Origin: Dirofilaria immitis
Lineage: Eukaryota > Nematoda > Chromadorea > Rhabditida > Onchocercidae
Reading direction: 5' to 3'
DNA length: 64,000 nucleotides
Assembly (NCBI GenBank): GCA_024305405.1
Contig: JAKNDB010000065.1
Coordinates: 1-64,000, forward strand
The notes beneath the pieces were generated by a model that was not told the DNA's origin, ran no database searches, and worked only from the letters and a program-made list of their open reading frames with translations. Position 1 is the first letter of the stretch. Every line of letters begins with the position of its first letter. The position numbers were made by a program, and so were the translations under genes. Positions 25,401-37,218 of this stretch are shown here, in pieces.

Positions 25401-28197
25401 TAAAACACAGTATCGAAACATTTCGTATATCCTCTAAATTGGCATTTCCTGGTATCATTGAAAATTTACGAACTTTTAACATAAATTGAAAATTTATAAT
25501 GAAATTTAATAATATAATGGAAGCTATTTGGAAAAAGTATATTCCCGTAGAAGAATTTTTAAGCATAAGTCCAACGGGCCAATATGAATTATCCTAACTT
25601 GGGAGCCCTGCTTTCGATTGTTCAGGGTTTGAATTGTTACGGCTTATGCTTACAGTGCTATTTTATAACAAGCCTTTTTGTACATATGAAGCAATGGGCT
25701 TAACAATAAGCGCAAAAGTGCTACGCTATTATGTCTTCAAAGAAAACCTGCTGCATCTGCTTTTTTAATAGTTCGTTCTCGACTCTAATAGCATCCAATT
25801 GTTGTGAATGTTTAGCTTTTAACTCTGAAACATTTTGTTCGTATTGCGTTGCTGTTTCCTCAAATTCCTTCTGTAAATTTTGAAAATAATTATAATGCAT
25901 TATAAATAATATGGTCCAAGCTTCATAAATTAATTATGCTATTGGTATAGTTTAAATTTCATACAGTTTTATCACTTAAAATTATGACCTTTTAAAAACC
26001 AGGGAAATCAACGTACTTTGATCGACAAATACTGCTTCTCACGCTCAGCTCGTAATTCCACGTTAGCTTGTGTTTTATCTTGCGATTCCATCAACTCCTG
26101 CTTGAGGGCCTCTAATTCTTCCATAAAATCTCGCTTCCTCATTTCTAATTTTGTTCTGGAAAAAATACTAGAAATTTAAACTGTCTTTCATCTCTGAGTC
26201 CGGAATTCTGCGAATTCACGAAGAGATTATTCCTTAACAACTAGTCGAAAAAAGACAAACAAAAAACAGAAAAAACAAACTTCCAAGTACTGAATAACTA
26301 GCTATTACCTTAAGGTCTTTTCGCTTTCCAAATCATCTTTTGTTTCTTGCAATTCTAACCCTAATTCCTTTATTTGCTTTACCAAAACCTGTTTTTGTGA
26401 CCGCTCTTCATCGTAGCTAAATAACGTGTAAATACGGCAAACCGTTAAATTATTGAATGATCAAATAAATTATCTAAACTACTCAATAAAACCATAAAGC
26501 TTAATTCCAAACTAAAACGAACAGACAAAAAGGAGAAAATAAAGCAGATAATAAATCTTGTATTATAGCAATGTAGAGGAGGAAATGACGGATAAACTGT
26601 CCGAAGCTTTTATGATAATAAGATTTGAATGACATCTTTCATTCTTTGCAATTCTACATTAGTAAACATAATAATAGGATTAAAAGTATAAAAATGAATA
26701 TGAAATACCGTGTAAGAGTTGTAACGAGTTCTTCCTCTTTCCTTTGAAGTTCAGCACTTAGTTCGTTTAGTTTCCTCAGCAGCTCCTCACTTTCGTCTCG
26801 AACAGATCGCATTTCTGTAGTAAGTTTCTGATTTGCTGTCCCCGCCATTTCTACTAGCTAAATTGATAGAAAATCATATAAAAACGGATTCTACAAAAGA
26901 AAAAATAAACATCTACTCAGTAACCTTAAAAGTAGTAATTAAAAACAAAATTTTTTTCTACTATTATCATATGATTACAAACAGAGAGGACCATTTAAGT
27001 GAGAGAAATGCATTATTTAAATGAGAAGAAACAGGATCACTGGACTATTATAAGGTATAAAAGGATAATTTCTAACATACTACCTTTTAAGTTTCTCATT
27101 CTCTTGTTCATAATCAGTTAATTTCGCTTCTAATTTCGCCCTTAATTTGATATTCTGCCGATTTCGTTCTTCTACATCAACAATTTTTTGAGTGGCAGCT
27201 GCAGGTCTTCCTTCAAGCAATGTCTTCTCCTTTGTCATCTGAAAATAGGAGTAGAAAGATGAAATCTGAAAGTCTATAAATTTAAAACCCATGTTAACCT
27301 TTTCATTTCCTTCAAAAGTCGATCCTTCTCTATGACAACATTCTTCAGCTTTTGGTCAACAGAGGCACAAGATAACTGTAATTTTTCGTATTTCTCATTT
27401 TTTTCTTGAAGTTGATCACTAAGAGTTGCTATGTCAACCTGAAACAGCAAATCTAAAAAACATAGCATAAATTTAAGATTAAAAGACGGAATCGTCAAAC
27501 AGGAAAGACGAAAAAATCGCACAGTTGAATCATAATTTTGTCTACTATGAAGCTTTAAAGTTTAACTAACCATTTTTATATAATATATAAATACGAAAAT
27601 TGCTTAATTTCAGTAAAAAGGGCAGTAAGAAATTTATCCAGAAAATTGGGATATTAAGAATAGAAAGATACCTCTAACTTCTTATATTCCGCAGAAACGA
27701 AAATACATTCGGTTTCTTTTTCCTCAAATTTTTGCCGAAAACTTTCCACCTGTTTTTCAAGCTGCATTTTCACTGATAATAATTGATCTTTCATATCTTC
27801 GATTTCCGCCTTCTCTACGCTTTCTTCTTCCAGTAATTTTTGTAATTTACTGCGATCATTTGTTAGCTTAAAAATTTTAAAAATTCAGAGTTGTTTTTCC
27901 TTACAAACTTGGAAACTGATTACCTCAGAAAATTTTATAAAACTCTTCAAATATATTTGATCGTAACAAAATATGTGAAAGCCTAAATATATATTTACGA
28001 TAAAAAAATATTTCTTTCTTTATCTCTTTTTCCACACACATATAACACAAAATCAAAAATCAAACCTGTTCAATACGAGTCGCATAATCCGACAAATCAT
28101 ATTCCCTTTGCAGCAATGTTTCCCGTAGAGATTTTAATTCCGATTCCTTAGAAGCCATAATTTTTTCATTTGCAGTAATTTCCAAAAGAGGTTTGAC
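19469..28197 (-). other. nmy: Myosin II rod and tail exons (18-39)
   Basis: Exon limits in transcript order are 28197-28066, 27866-27672, 27438-27299, 27238-27084, 26857-26709, 26416-26309, 26155-26017, 25870-25748, 25399-25211, 24802-24708, 24542-24399, 24250-24067, 23404-23258, 22911-22795, 22562-22320, 21980-21732, 21554-21309, 21107-21003, 20926-20798, 20443-20360, 20243-20021 and 19596-19469 (stop TAA 19,471-19,469). They encode a heptad-patterned coiled coil. Family landmarks include [17 protein letters not shown] and [19 protein letters not shown]. Frame breaks by one base occur at 27,300; 27,085; 24,729; 24,162; 24,079; 21,853; 21,733 and 21,321, all A/T runs. Confidence 0.85.
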
Positions 28198-31100
28198 CTT
28201 AAAACAGTTGAACTTATCACCAATGAGAATTTTATTGCACTTATCAGCTGAACGCATCAATTTTATGTTGTTTATATCGGATTTATTAACCAATGCATCA
28301 ATCATGATGAATGCTCTCAGAAATTAGGATTTTCGCTGTATTCCTTATTAAACAGTACGCGTTTCTATCACAACATAACATCCAAAATTAAAAACCTTAG
28401 CAAACAATCTCCACCACTTCCAATCTTTCAAACGTGACCATGCTAAACCATTTCTCTGAATTATCCGAATCGCGGAAACTTGTTGCAAAAGTTTATTGAA
28501 GGCACGGCGAGCAAGATATCCACGACAGTATGTCTGAAACTGAACTGTGAACCGCTGCAACTCTTTGTCACGCATTTCTTCTAAGGCAGCGATAACACCT
28601 GAACGGAAAAAACTTTTGATTGACCAACACGAAAGAGATTTGCATCCACTTCTAGCGCAGCAAGAATCTGCCTAAAAAAATCATCCAATTTTACAAGATA
28701 AATCAATGATCTTCAAATATTTTCTATCATTCTTGAATTTACATTATCCACAGTTTGCAAACCTTTAAAAATGAGGATAGGAAAAAGAATTTTTAAACAT
28801 GTGACAATTGCGCATTGAAAAAAACTCATACTTGACAGCTTCCTTTCCATCCAAGAAACCAGGAGAATGATTCCCCGATCAACAAGCAATTCGTATCTTC
28901 GGCGAAAGTCATGGAACGGAATTCTATTTGGATAGCCTTGTCGACAAATACGGATGCCTTCCAAAACACCATTACAACGAAGCTGTTCTAATACCAAAAG
29001 CGCATTGATGACTCCAGCCTAAAAATAAAATTAACTTTGAAAACGATTTAAAATTTTAACGTTTCTTCAACTATTCTAATACAGAAGATTTAGTAGGCAA
29101 GAACATGATTCAATCATTTTTGAAAGAAATCAAAGAGTCACAGTTTTCGAATATCTGAAATGATATATGAGAATTAGCATAGAATTGTTACAGCTTTGAA
29201 TAATATTTTACCTTTTTCTCATAATTTGGAATAATACATCGGACAAAATGAGGAGAAGTATTTTGCAATGTTTTCATCAGTCGTGACAACTGCTCCTTGT
29301 ACGTTTGCCCAACTGTGCGAAACATTCCTCCCTTAGTTCGTGCACCAAATACATAATCAGTTTGATCAGTTATTCCCAGACTTGCGAATTCCGCTGTAAA
29401 ATACTAGCAAAAATAGGAATGAAAATTGAATTTTAAATCTGAATTTGCAATACGAATCGACTCAGTTCCCCATAAATGAGAAAAGAGAATCTAATGTGCG
29501 CATATTTCTTTCAGAAGAACATCATCTATATTTAATAATCATCATTCGGAAGAATCAAAAACAAATTGCTAAAAGATTCATGAATGATAAACCATTCTTC
29601 CACATTTCTGCGACAAATTGATCTGTTGAATTTTGAAATAAGAATACAACCGAATCATTCAGTGGATCCATATTTTTCATTAACCATTGATCTAAAAATG
29701 CAAATTTTAAATTTGCAAAGCTGACAAACTTATTCTAACACATTGCTAAAAGATTCATTCTAAGTCGTGGTATTAAAAGGATTGGAATTTTTTGACCCAA
29801 ATTTTAGGCTAATGCAAATCATAATCATTCTTCATCTAAATTACCCGCAGAATAATTTACGCGGCCTGCATAATGCACAATAGCAAAGTCAGATTTTGTT
29901 CGGAATTCAGGTACTATAAATTTCGGATGTTTCGACTGATTAGCAATCAGTTTTTCCACGTATGATTTATCAGTTGACTTTGGAAATATACACTGTTCGT
30001 CCAATAATGATAGAACACCTAATGGCTGTAACAAAAAGAATAAAATATTTCTTTTCGCATTGTATTATACAAAATATATTTTGAATTTTTGGTTGGGAGT
30101 ACCGAGAAACTTCTTCGCATTATCAGAAATGTATCAAAAATATTTTTATGCCTATTACAGCAGATAAAATGTATTTTACCTTTATTGGAACAATGTAGTA
30201 TAATAATAGTGGTCCTTATGAAACATTTTTTTAGATCGTTTATGAAATAATAAAGACATTGGGTTAAGAATTAGATATTGAATTATTTTTGCTCTATTCC
30301 AGGTTTTCTTACAAATGTCAAACTTACATAGAAGAATTTCGTATTTTAGAAACCCTCTAAAATATTTACCTTTTCAATAAGATCGATAGTCGGCTGCAAA
30401 TCAAGACCAAAGTCAATAAAATTCCATTCAATTCCTTCCTTTCGATACATTTCTTGCTCGAAAATAAACATTGTATTATTAAAAAACTGTTGCAATTTTT
30501 CATTCGTATAATTGATACATAACTGCTCGAAAGAGTTTAAACGGAATATTTCAAACCTAAAATACTTTAAGTATATATATAAATTTTATACATAAATCCT
30601 AAATAATTTCTCCTATTTCTTTCTTATAAATTAAGGATTTAAAAATTTCTTGGATTGTAATTAAATAAAATTTAAAGATTTTATGGAACCTGATAATCCA
30701 ACAACTCGAGCAAAAACAATCAAAAAATACACTTTCTCCTCCTTCTTTTATAACCTACGCCATCCTCAAAAATTAAACAGATTTTTTTGTGAAACTTATC
30801 ATATTCCAAAATTTACCCGGCAATATCGAGTATTCCAATGAAAGTTGTCCCACTGTTTGCTAAACGTCCCAGCGAACGATTAATTCGCGTCACTAACCAC
30901 TGAAACATTCGTTCATAGCTTGCTTTTGCAATGGCTTCTACCGCATATTGAACTTGCTCACGGGTTTGTGCTTTATGCACATAGTCACGACCAACCTGAA
31001 ATTTTTGTTACTTGACTTTTAATTTCATATGTGTAAGCATATTATACATCATATATACATATATAGCTCATATATATAAATGAATCTGAGTACTGATTCC

Positions 31101-34100
31101 AAAAATCGTACTGACCTTTACTCGAGGTTTTAAAAATGCTTTGGCTAAATCCGAAACTGGTAGTCCAAGTAAGCAACATATTTTCTGAGCAACTGAAAGC
31201 TGTGACTGGCTTATTTAATAAAATAAAATTACTTTAAAAAAACAATGGAATTGAGGAAATTGAATCACTAATATACTTATAAAAAACTCTCGAACAATAA
31301 AAACCGACTATAAGATATAGGAATCCTTCAAAATATTGGATGCGTTAAAAACTAGAAAATAAAACCTCTATCATCGACAAGTATTGCTTGATCAGAAGAA
31401 CGGTCTTCGGTAAATGATAAGTTTCCCAAAAGTAAAATTGCAGATGTTATTCGCATGATGGCTAAAGCAATAATCCAGTTATTTCATTCTTATTTTATAT
31501 AATATGAAATAAATACTATCTAAATTTACAAGTCTAACTTTGTAATTTTGTGCTACGTCTTATTCGTCTTTTGAAAAAGGAAACATTTTTGGAATCCTAG
31601 AAAATTCTTTCGTTGACAGTGATACGCAGCATAAGATGAACTCTATGTTCCTTATCTCCTAATTCAGTTGCTCCACTAAATGATAGTTTTGCCAAACAAA
31701 AGCTCTCTTAACTTTTCTTTATCAAATCAGAATTCGAATACTCAATTTGAGATTTGATCTCTCAATTTTAACTTTCACAGTCCCAGTTTTATTATTGCTG
31801 AGAATTATAGCACTGTTTCTAGTAATTCTAACATTAATCCATAACAGTTAGGAGTTTTTTACCAAACCCCGAAAAATGGATATTTATTCATTCTTCATTT
31901 CAAACTGATTTATTTCATTTACCATCAATGTCTGTGTCTGAAAAATCCATCCTTCTCATTGCATTCAAAGTATTTGACAATTCGGATGCATCATCAACAT
32001 TTGGAATGACGAGGCTCCCGTTAGTAAGAAAACGATAGCTGTTGATATCATCCATTAAAAACATACCTGCTAGATGATCATTTTATTTGGTAATGATATA
32101 ATATGATCAGTTATTTTTAACTGGTTTGTCTATTCTCAATATCCATTTTAGCATTATAAGAAATGTCTTTTACATTAACATATATTTTGAAGGCTTATTC
32201 GCTTTTCCATTACATAATTAGATAAAGGAATAAAGAGTATTCAAATTTAAATCATTTATTTCCAATAGTCAGAAACTAATATACTTTTCTGATTAGTGGA
32301 TGAACCAAGCAATAATTGATAAAAAAGTGAAATGATCGCTCATCTGCTGCTTGTCGAATAGTACGTGACTTTTCCAATAAATAGTGTTCGATATTTGCAC
32401 CAGATATACAACCACTTTGATCGAAATTTATCCTGATAAATTTGCCCTAAAATGAATGAATATTCAATAACTCTTAAGTAGCTGACCTTAGGATTTGCAG
32501 TAAATAAAAGCAGGCAAAAATCCTCCCAAAGCTATCCAATCTTTTAATTGATAAGATGAATTGTTCGGCAGATAAAAAATCTGGTCCAAAGTTTTCCAAT
32601 TGCAATTCGATAATAAACAACAATCAAATTAAACAACAATAAATCATTTTATACTTATTTTTTGAGCTATATAGAAATAGTAAAATAAAGGAAAGTAGCA
32701 AGACAAAAAAAAAGAAAATTAAGGGAGAAAATGATGCAAGAAATGATAATCACTGGAGAATAGGTAATAATCACAGTCTTCTAAGGAAATAGAACACACT
32801 GCCAGAAATTAACTAAATCACCGATAATAAAAGGAAATATAACTTACAAATCTCGATGAATTGTCATTCTTAACTGTTTTGCTGTTACCAAATGCTTCGA
32901 GAATCGGATTCGCCAGTAGCAACTGATCTTCCAATTGACTCTATATCATATATGCAATCAAATCAAAAAGATTTTCGTCAGCACAACTCTTAAATTAGCC
33001 TCTTCTCTGCTTTAATATTTACTTGTTCTAATAAAGAACATTTGCTCTTATCAAAACTAGTACCTCAAAGAAACTTACAAATGAGATGTTTTCTGAAAAA
33101 GGCGATAGTGATGTCTGCTGCAGATCCTGAATGCGGAAAAATTAAACACAAGTAAATAATTTGAAAAAGAATAAGTAAGCCTTATTTCAGCCATTATTAA
33201 AGTTGTGAAGTCTCACTGTTATGAAACATAAATCAGAACATAAATTTAAAATTGAAATCATGTTTTAAATTTAATAACTAGTAGTCTTTTGGCTGCATTG
33301 AAATTTTGAAAGAAAATGAGCATTTTTTGCTAACTATTAAGGATACGAAAATAAAACACCATTGGGAAGTGGAGTTAAAAATTTTCCGAAAAGAAACAAA
33401 AACAGATGAATAATTTCATAAAGGATTCACTAACCAAATATTTACCTTCGCGCTTCAAGTCTATATCTTCCCAGAATTTTTCACATAAACAGTTATTTTA
33501 AAAAAACTTTGAGGATAAGCAAAGACATAGGCAATTTTCAATAAAATTTAAGTTTTCACTGGAAATACAACCTTTCCGGGACCTCTGAAACAGATGATCG
33601 TATGTGCCGTCCAGCACCAGCAATATCCGCCAAATATTGGACTACTTTTTTCGTATTTTCTGTTTTCCCAGCACCTGATTCTCCCGTACAAAGTATGGAT
33701 TGGTCCTCTCGCTCTAAAATTTCCGAGAATTTATTTATTTTTCGAATATTATATTTTTAAATACAATTCTGATTTCTGTAACTTTTATCGCGACAAAAAT
33801 ACATAAAAACGAACGACGCAACATTTCGTGATAAGCACAATCAGTCACTGCGAATATGTGTGGAGGTACTTCATGTCGCTTTCGTCCACGATAACTTTTC
33901 ATCACTGCTGTCGAATAGATATGTGGCATCCATTTGTACGGATTAATAACGACACAAAATAAGCCGGAATATGTCTAATAATAAAGACAAAATTAATGTT
34001 CATTATACTGAAATTTTTGATCCATAATTATATCAACTGGCATACCAAAAATCCTATTAGCTTCTAACTAACTGCTACTGATATGCTTGACTGTCTTTCA

Positions 34101-34965
34101 TAAATAATTATGAAATCGCAGAACTTACATATATAAGTGATGAATAGTATCGCTGTCGAAGGTTGTGTAACACGCAGGCTTCGTTTAAATACGAAAGAGA
34201 CGACATATCTTCTATTTTATCTAATTTAACTGGATTTACAGAATGCAACTCTTCTCGACATATGGTTATTTGACGATCAGTACCTTCAATCCTCAATAAT
34301 ACACGATCATCTGCCACATTCTGCAACATAATAGTAACTGTTCAAAATTTATTTGTTAATTTTTATGATAACATCATTCCTTCAAGATAGAGTCACTTTC
34401 ATCGACCAATAGTTATGCTATGACGTATCTTCTATGAAGATGAAATTCCAAACAGCCGAAGCATAAAATTCAAAGTCCTATTGTCAATTATAGTCAATTT
34501 TATTTCTTCGGCTGAACAAAGTAATAACTAGTGATTTTCCGAATCTCCTGATATAAATGCACATTGTCTTATGTTCACAGTATGATCTGATTTGATCATG
34601 TATAGCTGAAATTAAATTTCATTCAAGCAAATCATAAGATAATGTAAATATGATCAATCTAATCACGAAAGCTGTACATTTATACATTAGAATCGTGTTT
34701 TATTCAGCAATATTTGAGTGCTGGCTTATTTAATCATATTTCGAAAAATTGTAACTTAATTTGCATCTATAGAAATATAAAAATCCAACAGAAAGCAATA
34801 AATTTCACTTGAAAACTAACTGTCTAACAGAAATTATTCATTTTTTTCTATTTCAAAACTTACCTGAATTATTACACCCAGTACAAACCCTTCGGTATCA
34901 TCTGCAACCCAAACACGTTCACCCGATTTTGAGTTGATCGTATTTAAAGTCCCTGACTTCTTCAT
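19469..34965 (-). CDS. nmy: Non-muscle myosin II heavy chain, 39 exons
   Basis: This actin-based motor forms bipolar filaments and drives cortical contraction and cytokinesis. The joined product is about 1,979 residues, normal for the family. Motor domain: SH3-like start ([10 protein letters not shown]), P-loop GESGAGKT at about 161-168, switch I NDNSSRF at about 239-245, switch II DIAGFE at about 462-467, and a reactive-cysteine helix [14 protein letters not shown]. The neck is IQ-like ([11 protein letters not shown], then [10 protein letters not shown] near 836). A long coiled-coil rod runs to about 1,925, and a short non-helical Ser/Gly/Asp-rich tail ends in DDPDLAAG. Catalytic motifs are intact. 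About twelve exons need one extra base in a homopolymer to keep frame, and phases then fit throughout. The chosen start (ATG 34,965) follows an AAACTTTAG acceptor, but the N-terminus is ~20 residues shorter than usual, so a 5' exon may be missing. It could be either nematode nmy-1 or nmy-2 type. Confidence 0.92.
25560..25652. other. G+C-richer hairpin in a myosin intron
   Basis: TAAGCATAAG (25,560-25,569) pairs perfectly with CTTATGCTTA (25,643-25,652), enclosing 73 bases that are clearly less A+T-rich than the rest of the intron and include GGGC...GCCC. The hairpin is visible directly; its function is unknown. It fits no tRNA model I could build: there is no good A-box, and the B-box-like GGTTTGAATTG is weak. 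Confidence 0.35.
28396..34965 (-). other. nmy: Myosin II motor and neck exons (1-17)
   Basis: Exon limits in transcript order are 34965-34864, 34320-34129, 33974-33818, 33713-33572, 33126-33079, 32940-32848, 32446-32285, 32066-31923, 31461-31366, 31192-31116, 30995-30817, 30556-30370, 30025-29845, 29691-29593, 29393-29212, 29018-28832 and 28671-28396. All introns begin GT and end AG on the minus strand. The donor after exon 3 (GTCGTT) is weak. Exons 4, 7, 16 and 17 each need one extra base: near 33,573; in the run at 32,321-32,326; in C4 at 28,873-28,876; and in A6 at 28,607-28,612. Exon 5 is only 16 codons, carries no conserved motif, and occupies the variable loop 1 region next to the nucleotide pocket. 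Confidence 0.85.
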
Positions 34966-36533
34966 GCTAAAGTTTGAAATTAGAATCCAAGAACTCACAG
35001 TTTCATAAAGTGATGGACTGTAATATTCTTTGATAATAACATATATAATAGATGACAAAGTACGCTAAATTTAATGAAAAGACAATCAGGCAGTATTCTT
35101 CCATTAATGATGCTTGTAAACAAATAAATCAAGATTGACTCTATAAAAGCTTTCAAGGCAGAATTGTAACAAATTTTGTAGGTGCAAATAATATGTTATT
35201 TGAAAAATTCTATATATTTCATGCTGGTATTGGATTGATGGATCTATTGGATTAATCGTCCTTCATATATTTCATATTTATTTAAGTCATATGAAGCTTC
35301 ATTCTTGTACGGTAACTTTGCAAATTTAAAATTTGTTTTTCTTTCGTTTTTATAAATTTTGAATTGAAATTCTAATAAATTGTACACTGAAAATTAGAAA
35401 TTTCCTACAGTTTCAGTTACTTCAAATGAAATTACTTTGCAATACTAAGAAGTTCCAAAACTCAATATAACTTCATTTATTTCTGCCTTACTATAGTTGC
35501 CTTCGGAAAATAAGATCGACAAAATACTCCCACCGGTAAAAGATGAAATGACCAAACACTTATAAGGATGAAGAAAAAATGAAGCGCTTAAATTCAACAG
35601 ATTGTTTAAAAATGGCGCGCTGACTCGGAATGAAATTTCTATTCCAGGATCTACTTATTTTGCTTGGTCGATGAAGAGCTGAAACCAAACTGTTTGACGA
35701 AATTCTAATCTAGCATATTTGACGCACTTCTCAAGATACAGTTTAAATATTTTATAAAAGGCTTATTCTGGCGACATATTTTACGTAATCCTAAACTTAA
35801 TACCTAATATAGGAATACTCTCTTTTATATTAGGATCTTTTTCCTGCAGAACTTCTTTTTTATTTTTAATTATTTTCCCTTTGCAAATGTAATTTCTTGA
35901 GTCCACAGAAATATTTGCATTTGTTAAAGCTTCATTTTATGTAGTTACTATTAATTTATTACCAAATATAGGAAATTTGACGAAATATTTGGAGAATTTA
36001 ATCAAATTGACATGATTATTGTCTTGACAAGAAATAATGAAGAATTAGTGCTCAACGAACAATGATGGATTTATCAAACAGAACGAAGGAAATTTAATAA
36101 ATGGATCGAATCAATTTACCAGAATAGCTGTCGATAGTTTTCTCTCATTTTATACTGTATGTATTAATAATGTTTTTGTTATAATCAAACTTGATGTTTG
36201 CCGACAACAGCACCACACTGAAGGAACATAAAATTCTGGTCAATATAAAATTTCTATCTATGATATTGATTTTTGTAAATATAGTAAATATTAATGTAAT
36301 TATGCAATACGTAACTTTGTATTTTTTTCCTATTCTGTCTTATTTTATGCTGACCATTTGCTTGTATTGAAGTTTATTAAGAAAGGCAGTTTTTGTTTAT
36401 TTATTACTGATTCGAATTTGGTCCAGATGGAGAGTAAGAAAAGCTTTAAATATGTTCGATCAATGTCGGATATTTAAGACAGGAGTTGAAATGCTTGAAA
36501 AAATAAATAAATAATATATTACATGAAAGACTG

Positions 36534-36672
36534 AAACGTGGTAATTCCTATTATCTTACGTTCAATATATCATTTATATAAATCTCCTCCCGACTTATCA
36601 AAATACCGCAATGCTAATCGTTCTGCTGAAAATAAGCCGCACTTCATTATTTTACGATCTTCGTCTAAATAA
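36534..36672 (-). repeat. Direct repeat copy 1 / candidate duplicated exon
   Basis: This 139-bp unit recurs at 36,881-37,020 with a single-base length difference (CTCCTCCC here, CTCCCTCCC there) and no substitution seen. On the minus strand it starts with the splice-acceptor-like TTATTTAG. It then reads as protein-like sequence (DEDRKIMKCGLFSAERLALR, then YFDKSGG) and ends at a consensus donor, AAC-GTAAGAT. In the base count shown it stops a few codons before that donor. It could be a 5' or alternative exon of the myosin gene that lies next on this strand, or the last exon of another gene. Its parent gene is not established. Confidence 0.7.
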
Positions 36673-36880
36673 AGATACCAAACTTATTTACTTGAAACCA
36701 TATTTTATTTTTAATTCAAAATTTCAATTATCTTGCCAGATAACGTTATTCAGAATAGATTTACATATTAAGAAATTACTATAGCTATCACAGTGCTTTA
36801 AATAAGAGAATAGGAAAATACTCCAAACCCAATAACCACTAAATGACGTGAACTGTTTTAAATATTAAAGCGATAGCGAT

Positions 36881-37020
36881 AAACGTGGTAATTCCTATTA
36901 TCTTACGTTCAATATATCATTTATATAAATCTCCCTCCCGACTTATCAAAATACCGCAATGCTAATCGTTCTGCTGAAAATAAGCCGCACTTCATTATTT
37001 TACGATCTTCGTCTAAATAA
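36881..37020 (-). repeat. Direct repeat copy 2 / candidate duplicated exon
   Basis: This is the second copy of the 139-bp unit, 140 bp here because of one extra C on the plus strand. The frame after DKSGG therefore differs from copy 1 and ends at once. The acceptor-like TTATTTAG lies inside the repeat, while the sequence upstream of it differs between the copies, so both could be spliced independently. It lies 199 bp downstream of the LRRC57 stop codon on the same strand. Confidence 0.7.
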
Positions 37021-37218
37021 GGTTCAACAAAAATCAAGGAAACAGAACGGAAAAATTCTTAAATCTTGAGACGCTATCTATGTTTTCTAACATATCATTC
37101 TATATTCTTCAAAATCAGCAAAAATTACTGAGCCAGAAGCATAATAATATCAAGAATACTTCTGAAGAAAGAGAGAGAGCAACAGATGAGTTCACGTGAA
37201 TAAAAAAATATCCACAAA

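Larger units (their letters stand above)
35059..37218. other. Region between myosin start and LRRC57
   Basis: Apart from the two repeat copies listed separately, this region is A+T-rich with no recognised coding exon. The 208-bp spacer between the copies is unrelated to the flanks. Any upstream promoter or extra 5' exon of the myosin gene should lie here. I could not identify promoter motifs. Confidence 0.4.

Noticed and set aside
25560..25652. tRNA gene
   Set aside because: The outer stem resembles an acceptor stem, but no A-box, anticodon arm or proper T-arm could be placed on either strand.
19469..34965. Myosin as a pseudogene because of many frame breaks
   Set aside because: All breaks are single-base losses in homopolymers, with intact splice sites, catalytic motifs and residue conservation. 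The same pattern is seen in other genes.
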